Below are positions 1 through 5,212 of a stretch of DNA of 6,724 nucleotides, piece after piece. The stretch is taken from the NCBI GenBank assembly GCA_937873105.1, contig CALMWD010000103.1:1-6724 (forward strand), read 5' to 3'. Under the pieces are notes generated by a model. It was given only the letters and a program-made list of their open reading frames with translations. It searched no databases and was not told the origin of the DNA. Every line of letters starts with the position of its first letter. Position 1 is the stretch's first letter. The translations under genes and the position numbers were made by a program. This stretch comes from an uncultured Rhodanobacteraceae bacterium. GTDB taxonomy: Bacteria; Pseudomonadota; Gammaproteobacteria; Xanthomonadales; Ahniellaceae.

Positions 1-11
1 GAGATGTCCTC

Positions 12-1061
12 ATGCGTGTCCAACGGTTCCTCGCCAGCGCCCTGCTGGCCACCGCAGCCTTCACCCCGGCCCAGGCCGCGATGTACTGCGTCGGCAACGC
101 CACCCAGCTCCACAATGCCCTGACCAGCGCGCGCAACAACGGCGAGCACGACGACGTGCGCATGGTGCCGGGCACCTACACGCGCCAGCCCGATGTGGCG
201 GGCGGCTACATGTTCTCGCACACGTTGGAGAATGGGCGAAACCTCAGCCTCAGCGGCGGCTGGAACGCGACCTGCACCTCGCAGACCCAGCTCGATCCCG
301 CCGCCACGGTCATCGACGGCCAGTTGACGCATCGATTGCTGCTGATCGGCAACGGTGCCGACGTCAGCGGCGACGTGCAACTGCGCAACTTCACCCTGCA
401 GCGCGGATTCACCACGATGCCCTTCGGCCTGTTCGAGCTGCCCCTGACCGCTGCGTCGCCGGTGAATGCCTGGTTCGACAACATGCGCTTCATCGACAAC
501 GTGAAGCTGGGCGACAACTTCATCCCGCCGGTGCGCGTGACCATGGGCAGTGGCACTCTGCGCATCCGCAGTTCCGTGTTCGTCGGCAACTCGACCTCGC
601 GTTGGGGGGCGCTTGGCGTGTCCAGCCCAGGCTACGTCTACCTCAACAACAACACCATCGTCGGCAACGTCGTCACCGGCACCGACGGCAAGGGTGGCCT
701 GATCCTCAACGGCGAAGGCATCTTCTCGTTGAGCAACAACGTGGTCTGGGGAAACACGGACAACGGCGACGAACATGATGTTTACGTGGGTGCGGCCAAT
801 GTCACGGCGCGCCATAACCATATCGGCAGCACCTACGGGTGGTTCGCGGTCGACTTCAACTCGTCCTACGGCGATCCCAAGCTGGTCTCCTTCGACAACC
901 CCCGTCCGCGCGCCGATTCGCCGCTGCGCAACACCGGGCTGGCAAATCCCAGCGGCGGCTCGACCAGCCTGGACGCCTCCGGGCGCGCGCGCATCCAGGA
1001 AGGCGCGCTCGACCGCGGCGCCTTCGAGTCCGAGGCCTTGTTGAGTTCCGGCTTCGAGTGA
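12..1061 (+). CDS. Secreted choice-of-anchor-Q / beta-helix-like protein with C-terminal GFE motif
   Basis: I recognise the architecture but not a specific function. Residues 1-22 form a signal peptide: MRVQR, a hydrophobic core, then an AQA cleavage site before AMYC. The mature protein is probably exported and may be surface-attached or released. Residues about 60-280 are rich in short beta-strand and Asn/Gly turns (LNNNTIVGN at 211-219, SLSNNVVWGN at 239-248), typical of right-handed parallel beta-helix repeats. Residues about 287-338 read GDPKLV, then DSPLRNTG, then LDASGRARI...GALDRGAFE. This matches the usual end of choice-of-anchor Q proteins (DP, SPaiDaG, D.xGxxR, vDiGAyE). The last residues are LLSSGFE, a short tail also seen on the convergent neighbour. 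There is no C-terminal membrane segment or basic tail. The start is chosen because the signal peptide begins directly there; GAG at bases 1-3 may be the ribosome site. The upstream promoter lies outside the window. Confidence 0.85.
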   Translation: MRVQRFLASALLATAAFTPAQAAMYCVGNATQLHNALTSARNNGEHDDVRMVPGTYTRQPDVAGGYMFSHTLENGRNLSLSGGWNATCTSQTQLDPAATVIDGQLTHRLLLIGNGADVSGDVQLRNFTLQRGFTTMPFGLFELPLTAASPVNAWFDNMRFIDNVKLGDNFIPPVRVTMGSGTLRIRSSVFVGNSTSRWGALGVSSPGYVYLNNNTIVGNVVTGTDGKGGLILNGEGIFSLSNNVVWGNTDNGDEHDVYVGAANVTARHNHIGSTYGWFAVDFNSSYGDPKLVSFDNPRPRADSPLRNTGLANPSGGSTSLDASGRARIQEGALDRGAFESEALLSSGFE

Positions 1062-1084
1062 CGACGTCGGCTCAATCGAAGCCG
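1049..1084. terminator. Inverted repeat across convergent gene ends, possible bidirectional terminator
   Basis: CGGCTTCGA at 1049-1057 pairs perfectly with TCGAAGCCG at 1076-1084. The loop is 18 bases, with three more possible pairs inside after one mismatch. The stem is made of the last codons of both convergent genes (Gly-Phe-Glu and Gly-Phe-Asp), and both stop codons lie in the loop. There is no T tract, so it is not a classical intrinsic terminator. A role in ending transcripts or protecting 3' ends is an inference from position. Confidence 0.4.
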
Positions 1085-2481
1085 TCGCGGAACAGGCCTT
1101 CGGCGCCGAGGGCGTAATGGAAGGCCCGCTTGGCGAGGATGTCGTCGGCGTTCAAGGTGCAGGTCACCAGGAGCTGGGTACGGCCGACCAGCGTCGCGTG
1201 GACGATCCTGAAGGCGTTCAGCGTGGCGTCGCCGGTCAATGCCTGGCCGGTGATCTCGGTGCGGCCCTGGTCGCCGAAGTCGGGGTCGGGCAGGCCGTCG
1301 TCGCGATGGCGCAGCACCCATTGCTGCCGCAGCGGAAACGTCCCGCCCTCGGCGACGATGTAGCTGCGTCCGAGGTCGTCCACGACCAGTTCGGCGGGAT
1401 CGAGCGGGAGCGGACTCGGCTGTTCCTCGATGCGCACGGCGCCACCGTTGAAGCCGGGATCGATCTGGGTCGCGTCCGCATCGAAGCGGACCAGCGCGAT
1501 CTTCGGGGCATTGCCGCCGGCCCGACCAAGCACAAGCAGACGCCCGTCGGCGAGCAGTTCGAGGTCGCGTCCGCTGTCGGCCAGATCGCCGGGCACATCG
1601 AAGCTGATCACGCGGGTGCCGTTGCTGGCGAAACCCGGATCCGGCGATCCGCCGTCATCGAATCGTTGCAGCAGCAGGTCGTAGTCGCTGGATTGCCAGT
1701 GCAGCGACACCGTCGAGAGCAGGACGATGCGGCCCTGGGCATCGATCCGGACCGCGGCCGGGCGGTGGTAGTCCGAATGGTCGGTCCATTGCGGCAAGGT
1801 CAGGAAGGCGGCGCCGCCGGCGAACTCGAGATCGGGCGTGCCGTTCTCGGTCAGGCGCGTGAGGAAGCGGCGTTCGACCACCGGCGGTTCCTGGCCCAGT
1901 GCCTGGTAGAAACCGGTCAGCACGGCCCGGCCGAAGCCATCGATCGCGACATCGGTCACTTCCAGCGACTCGTTGCCGGCGATCATGCTGCGGATCACGA
2001 CGCATCCGCTGCTGCCGTAGGCCGCATGCAGCGCGCCCGAGGCGGTGAAGCGGCAGATGAAACCGGCGTAGTCGCCGTCGATGGCTTCGCGCAGGCGACC
2101 GTACGCGAGCACCATGCCATCGTCCTGTGCGATCGCGCCGTTCACCGCGGGACCGGCCAGCGGTGCCGGCAGGGTCACGCTGCGACGGCCATCCATTCCC
2201 GGGCCGAAGCCGGTGTCGAGCAGGCCACTGGCACTGAAGATGCGCGCCACGTGCAGCTGCTGCGACATCGGGTGGCCCTCGATGAAGACCCAGGTGCGGT
2301 CGAAGCGCGAACTCGCCGCCGCCGCGACGTCGATATAGCTCTGGCCGGCGATGTTGTAGGCGGTATACCCCGGCACCTCCCCGAAGCCGAGCCGGATCCC
2401 GCCGTCATCGGCGGATGCGGCCTCGCTGGCCAGCGCAAGCACGGCGAGCAAAACGGGGACGAGGGTTCGGTGCAGCGACAT
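1072..2481 (-). CDS. Secreted delta-60 repeat (beta-propeller-like) protein
   Basis: The protein has 469 residues. Residues 1-24 form a signal peptide (MSLHR, a Leu/Ala core, ASA cleavage before DDGG). The rest carries delta-60 type repeats, whose hallmark is an asp/gly-rich LD..FG..G turn about every 60 residues. I see it at about residues 88-96 (LDTGFGPGM), 151-159 (degenerate), 216-223 (PDLEFAGG), 280-288 (PDPGFASNG), 340-347 (IDPGFNGG) and 398-406 (PDPDFGDQG). Spacings are 58-65 residues, and each is preceded by a strand such as LLLQRFDDGG or ALVRFDADA. Proteins of this kind are extracytoplasmic with unknown partners. The C-terminus is GLFRDGFD, like the GFE end of the convergent gene. 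The open frame runs 18 codons further upstream to 2535. I chose the ATG at 2481 because the signal peptide starts there and GGAG lies 7 bases upstream (2492-2489). The hydrolase gene ends 57 bases upstream on the same strand, so cotranscription is possible. Confidence 0.93.
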   Translation of the reverse strand: MSLHRTLVPVLLAVLALASEAASADDGGIRLGFGEVPGYTAYNIAGQSYIDVAAAASSRFDRTWVFIEGHPMSQQLHVARIFSASGLLDTGFGPGMDGRRSVTLPAPLAGPAVNGAIAQDDGMVLAYGRLREAIDGDYAGFICRFTASGALHAAYGSSGCVVIRSMIAGNESLEVTDVAIDGFGRAVLTGFYQALGQEPPVVERRFLTRLTENGTPDLEFAGGAAFLTLPQWTDHSDYHRPAAVRIDAQGRIVLLSTVSLHWQSSDYDLLLQRFDDGGSPDPGFASNGTRVISFDVPGDLADSGRDLELLADGRLLVLGRAGGNAPKIALVRFDADATQIDPGFNGGAVRIEEQPSPLPLDPAELVVDDLGRSYIVAEGGTFPLRQQWVLRHRDDGLPDPDFGDQGRTEITGQALTGDATLNAFRIVHATLVGRTQLLVTCTLNADDILAKRAFHYALGAEGLFRDGFD

Positions 2482-2505
2482 GGCGGATCTCCGTGGACAC
2501 CGCCA
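2481..2505 (-). promoter_or_regulatory. Possible hairpin presenting the delta-60 gene ribosome site
   Basis: On the minus strand the six bases at 2505-2500 (TGGCGG) can pair with CCGCCA at 2486-2481, which includes the A of the start codon. The 13-base loop holds the GGAG ribosome site (2492-2489). A competing stem GTGG/CCAC lies within the same stretch. Such short GC stems are common by chance at this base composition, so regulation is only a possibility. Confidence 0.2.
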
Positions 2506-2538
2506 CATACGTTCGCGCCTGCCGTCGCGGATCACCGC

Positions 2539-3384
2539 TCAGGCATGGGGTGCGACGATGAACTCGCGGATGCGCCGGGCGATCGGCGCCGGGTCCTTCA
2601 TCCACGAGAAATGATCGGCCTTGCCGGACTCGAAGTCGGTCGGGACGAGGTGGTGGATCCGTTTCGGCGCGTTCGGCAGGCGGGAGACGAGTTCGTCGAA
2701 GGACGAGGGCGGCGCGAAGCGGTCGTCGCGCAGGTGGAGGGCGAACAGCGGCTGCGTGCGCTCGCGCAGTTCGGCGTCGAGCTCGCCTTCGGGCCAGGCG
2801 TGGCGGTAGCGGCCGCTCAGGCCGCTCCGGATCCAGTCGTGGATGACCGAACGCGCCTCGTTGCCGGCGAAGGCGGTGCGGCGGCCGGGGAAATAGCCGA
2901 ACAGGTCGGACAACAGGCGGAACCAGGCGAACACGCCGAGCAGGATCGGCCGTTGCCACCACGGAAAACTGCGCCAGTACGGCGTGCCGCTGGCGACGAT
3001 GATGACGCCGGCCAGCGACGGATCGCGGGCCAGCGCCAGGGCAGCGAACTGCGCGCCGAGGCTGTGGCCGCCGATCCAGATGCGTGCGTCGGGATGCCGG
3101 ACGCGCAAGGCCGCGAGGCCATCGCGGATGTCGGCGAGCAGGTCGCGATAACGCCAGTCGACGCCGCGACGCGCGCGCAGGTTGCTCGACCCGGCGCCGC
3201 GCCATTCGTGCCGCGCCAGACCGATGCCTTCGGCGGCCAGCACCTCGGCGAAGCGCGCATAGTGGCGGGCGGTGACGCCGAGCGCGGGCAGCCAGTAGAC
3301 GAACTCGCCCTGCGGCGACGGATGCACGATCAGCTCGGCCGTCGCGCCGTCCGCGGCCGTGACGTGCAGGATCTCCGGCGTCAT
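2539..3384 (-). CDS. Alpha/beta hydrolase (COG4757-type serine hydrolase)
   Basis: The protein has 281 residues and no signal peptide, so it is probably cytoplasmic. It shows the alpha/beta hydrolase order: an N-terminal strand region with LPALG at 32-36 (likely oxyanion loop), WRGAG at 61-65, and the nucleophile elbow GHSLG at 106-110 with Ser108. The probable acid is Asp220 or Asp221 in HLRDDRFAP, and the probable base is His258 in ADHFSW. The GYFPGRR, FAGNEAR and SGRY stretches (163-193) recall the COG4757 group of predicted hydrolases. The substrate is unknown; esterase, thioesterase or lipase-like activity all remain possible. Residues 146-165 (ILLGVFAWFRLLSDLFGYF region) are unusually hydrophobic for a lid and might touch the membrane. 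Its ATG (3384-3382) overlaps the stop of the upstream DUF2238 gene as ATGA, which suggests translational coupling. The frame stays open to 4065, but that extension would lie inside the DUF2238 gene and is rejected. Confidence 0.93.
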   Translation of the reverse strand: MTPEILHVTAADGATAELIVHPSPQGEFVYWLPALGVTARHYARFAEVLAAEGIGLARHEWRGAGSSNLRARRGVDWRYRDLLADIRDGLAALRVRHPDARIWIGGHSLGAQFAALALARDPSLAGVIIVASGTPYWRSFPWWQRPILLGVFAWFRLLSDLFGYFPGRRTAFAGNEARSVIHDWIRSGLSGRYRHAWPEGELDAELRERTQPLFALHLRDDRFAPPSSFDELVSRLPNAPKRIHHLVPTDFESGKADHFSWMKDPAPIARRIREFIVAPHA

Positions 3385-4013
3385 CGCATCAGTCCGAGTT
3401 CGCGATCGTGCTGGCGCGCGAACAGGAGCTGCGACAGGATCGCGCCGCACATCGCCAGGAACATGTCCCACTGCGTGTCCCAGATGTCGCCCTGGGTGGC
3501 CAGGAAGGCTTCGGCCTTGCCGCCCATGATCACCGCCGACCACCATTCGATCATCTCGAAGAAGGCGCTGAAGGCCAGCGCGCAACTCACGCACAGGTAG
3601 AACAGCCAGCCGCCCGGCTTGAGGCCGGTTTTGCGCAACAACAACTCGCGCGCCAGGATCGCCGGCACGAAGCCCTGGGCGAAATGGCCGAGGCGGTCGT
3701 AGTGGTTGCGCGAGAGTTCGAACCAGTCGCGGAACCAGTCGCCGAGCGGGACCTTGGCATAGGTGTAGTGGCCGCCGAGCACGAGGATGCCGGCATGGAT
3801 CACGAGCAGCACGCAGAGCAGGCGCGTCAGCGGAAAGCGCGGCCAGGCCAGCAGCACCAGGGGCAGGCCGACGACGACCCAGATCACTTCCATCCACCAG
3901 GTCAGGCGGTCGGTCGGGCCGATGCCGGAGGCGGCCAGCATCGCCAGCGTTGCGATGATCAGCACGACGCCGAGATTGCGGCCGGGGGTCTTGCGGGGCG
4001 AACCAAGCAGCAT
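3381..4013 (-). CDS. DUF2238 (YjdF family) inner-membrane protein
   Basis: The protein has 210 residues, close to the length of E. coli YjdF, a member of the same family. I see about six hydrophobic segments: roughly 13-30, 42-57, 64-80, 109-125, 135-152 and 185-198. Family hallmarks are DRLGHFAQGF (106-115), FFEMIEWW (151-158) and GDIWDTQWDMF (175-185). The conserved Asp, His and Glu residues in these motifs lie in or beside membrane segments. The molecular function of the family is not known. The frame is open up to 4805, but the ATG at 4013 is preferred: GGAG lies 6 bases upstream (4023-4020), YjdF-like length results, and the upstream part would be antisense to a well supported gene. It is the first gene of a minus-strand unit and overlaps the hydrolase gene by 4 bases, so the two probably act in one process at the membrane. 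Confidence 0.95.
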   Translation of the reverse strand: MLLGSPRKTPGRNLGVVLIIATLAMLAASGIGPTDRLTWWMEVIWVVVGLPLVLLAWPRFPLTRLLCVLLVIHAGILVLGGHYTYAKVPLGDWFRDWFELSRNHYDRLGHFAQGFVPAILARELLLRKTGLKPGGWLFYLCVSCALAFSAFFEMIEWWSAVIMGGKAEAFLATQGDIWDTQWDMFLAMCGAILSQLLFARQHDRELGLMR

Positions 4014-4036
4014 CGTGATCTCCAGCGGGACGCGCG

Positions 4037-4065
4037 ATTGTGCAGACCGCGTGCGCTTCGTCCAA
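4037..4065 (-). promoter_or_regulatory. Candidate sigma-70 promoter for the DUF2238-hydrolase unit
   Basis: Read on the minus strand, TTGGAC (4065-4060) is followed after exactly 17 bases by CACAAT (4042-4037), which matches TATAAT at four of six positions. Transcription would begin near 4030, giving a leader of about 17 bases that still contains the GGAG ribosome site at 4023-4020. This rests on motif match and spacing only. Confidence 0.45.
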
Positions 4066-4087
4066 GTGGCGCAGGCAACGCTACACT
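4057..4087 (+). promoter_or_regulatory. Candidate promoter for the UPF0149-VOC unit
   Basis: TACACT at 4082-4087 is a fair -10 element. The -35 is poor: TTCGTC at 4057-4062 (19-base spacer) or CGTCCA at 4059-4064 (17-base spacer). The start point would be near 4094, leaving a leader of about 40 bases. The -35 region overlaps that of the divergent minus-strand promoter, so the two could compete or share a regulator. Confidence 0.35.
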
Positions 4088-4133
4088 GCATCGCGACGCG
4101 TCCGAGGGGACGTGACGGAATGCACGAACCGCG

Positions 4134-4799
4134 ATGTCGCACAGCACGCCCTACGGCCTCGACGCCGGCGAACTCGACGAGTTGCACGACTACCTGGTCG
4201 CGCATCCGGGCCCCGACGGCCTGATGCTGGACGGCGTGCACGGCCTCCTGTCCGCCATCGTCGCCGGTCCGGAGCCGGTGCCGGCCAGCGAATGGCTGCC
4301 GCACGTGATCGACGAGGACACCGGCTTCGACGACGCTGACCAGGCCAACCGCATCCTCAGCCTGCTGGTGCGCCTGTACAACTCGGTGGTGCAGGAACTC
4401 GAAGCCCTGACCTACGAACCGATCTTCGGCGAATACGAGGATGAGGACGGCGGCGCCGACCTCGCCGCGGTCGGCTGGTGCGAAGGCTTCAGCATCGGCA
4501 TCGACCTGCGCGGCCCGGTCTGGGAAGCGCGCATGACTGGCGACCCGCGGCTGATGGACCTGCTCGACCCGATCATCCGCATCTCCGCCGACGAAGGCCT
4601 GTTCGAATCCGACACCAGCGAACAGCTGGCCGAACTCGACGAGGAAGACCGCGAACAGCTGTTGCGCGCCATCGGCGGCGCCGTCGCCGACGTGCAGCAA
4701 TACTGGCGCGAACAACCGCCCACGCCCGACGAAGGCGCGAATCCCGACCCGCAACCCCGCCCCGTGCTCCGCCGCCGCGCCGGGCGCTGGGTGCATTGA
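4134..4799 (+). CDS. UPF0149 (YecA/YgfB family) protein
   Basis: The protein has 221 residues, is strongly acidic and has no signal peptide, so it is cytoplasmic. The family pattern is clear: an N-terminal helix (ELDELHDYLV), then LDGVHGLLSAIVAGP at 32-46 and SEWLPHV at 52-58. Next come a long helix at about 67-90 and GWCEGFSIGIDL at 114-125 followed by W130. Some YecA-type members end in a zinc-binding SEC-C motif; this one instead ends in a proline-rich stretch and a basic tail (RRRAGRWVH) with no cysteines. The biochemical role of YecA-like members is unclear. E. coli YgfB has been linked to regulation in related bacteria, but I do not transfer that here. The start at 4134 is forced by an in-frame stop at 4113-4115. 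There is no convincing ribosome site close upstream. The VOC gene follows after 11 bases. Confidence 0.92.
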   Translation: MSHSTPYGLDAGELDELHDYLVAHPGPDGLMLDGVHGLLSAIVAGPEPVPASEWLPHVIDEDTGFDDADQANRILSLLVRLYNSVVQELEALTYEPIFGEYEDEDGGADLAAVGWCEGFSIGIDLRGPVWEARMTGDPRLMDLLDPIIRISADEGLFESDTSEQLAELDEEDREQLLRAIGGAVADVQQYWREQPPTPDEGANPDPQPRPVLRRRAGRWVH

Positions 4800-4810
4800 G
4801 ACCATCGACC

Positions 4811-5197
4811 ATGCACCAGAGCCAGCTTGCCGGTTTCATCATCGATTGCCGTACCGAGGACCTGCCGCGGGCGGCGGCATTCTGGGGCGCGGCCTTGGGC
4901 ATGCCGGTGCGCGCGCTGCCGGACGAGGAAGGCGAGAAGTACGTGCGCCTGGTCGATCCGCACGAGCGACTGCATGTCGAGGTGCAGAAGGTCGAGCACG
5001 AGAGCCGCGTGCATCTCGACATCGAGACCGACGACATCGAGGCGGAAGTGAAGCGGCTCGAAGCACTCGGCGCGAGCGTGGTCAGGCGCGTGCAGACCTG
5101 GTGCGTGATGCAGGCGCCGACCGGCCAGCGCTTCTGCGTCGTGCGCGCCGGTTCGAAGGATTTCGCCGAGCGCGCGAACCGCTGGCCGTCGCCCTGA
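4811..5197 (+). CDS. VOC-superfamily glyoxalase-like protein
   Basis: The protein has 128 residues, the usual size for one VOC unit made of two beta-alpha-beta-beta-beta modules. Module one is GFIIDCRTEDLPRAAAFW (8-25) and ALGMPV, then the strands KYVRLVDP and LHVEVQKV (54-61). Module two starts at VHLDIETDDIEAEVKRLEALGA (67-88) and ends with TGQRFCVVRA (104-113). The DC..ED...A.FW..ALG opening and the VHLDIE segment resemble the Glyoxalase_6 group. Usual metal ligands are only partly present: Glu57 and His68 are in place, but the first strand has no His and the last strand has Cys109 where a Glu is common. Metal-dependent glyoxalase I activity is therefore doubtful, and the substrate is unknown. 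The ATG lies 11 bases after the UPF0149 stop, with only a weak GAG (4798-4800) as ribosome site. The gene ends 15 bases before the convergent oxidoreductase stop. Confidence 0.9.
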   Translation: MHQSQLAGFIIDCRTEDLPRAAAFWGAALGMPVRALPDEEGEKYVRLVDPHERLHVEVQKVEHESRVHLDIETDDIEAEVKRLEALGASVVRRVQTWCVMQAPTGQRFCVVRAGSKDFAERANRWPSP

Positions 5198-5212
5198 CCA
5201 GTGGACGCCGGC

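Noticed and set aside
2482..2535. Upstream 18-codon extension of the delta-60 protein
   Set aside because: It would put an Arg-rich stretch before a typical signal peptide; the ATG at 2481 has GGAG at proper spacing.
1117..3600. A plus-strand open frame of 827 codons antisense to the delta-60, hydrolase and part of the DUF2238 genes
   Set aside because: Its first codon position is the complement of the third position of the two aligned minus-strand genes (both in the same frame). Stops would need A in those wobble positions, which is rare at this GC content. It loses the frame soon after entering the DUF2238 gene, whose frame differs. The translation is Arg/Ala/Gly/Val-rich with no recognisable domain or signal.
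3385..4065. N-terminal extension of the hydrolase frame
   Set aside because: It is the shadow of the DUF2238 gene in another frame; the ATGA overlap start gives a normal hydrolase N-terminus.
3408..4115. Plus-strand open frame of 235 codons over the DUF2238 gene
   Set aside because: Antisense shadow rich in Gln, Ala, Arg and Asp with no domain; the minus-strand membrane protein explains the region.
4014..4805. N-terminal extension of the DUF2238 frame to 4805
   Set aside because: It is antisense to the well supported UPF0149 gene, and the ATG at 4013 has a good ribosome site and gives the normal family length.
5198..5212. Terminator between the convergent VOC and oxidoreductase genes
   Set aside because: Only a 4-bp CTGG/CCAG pairing around the junction and no T tract; not enough to call.
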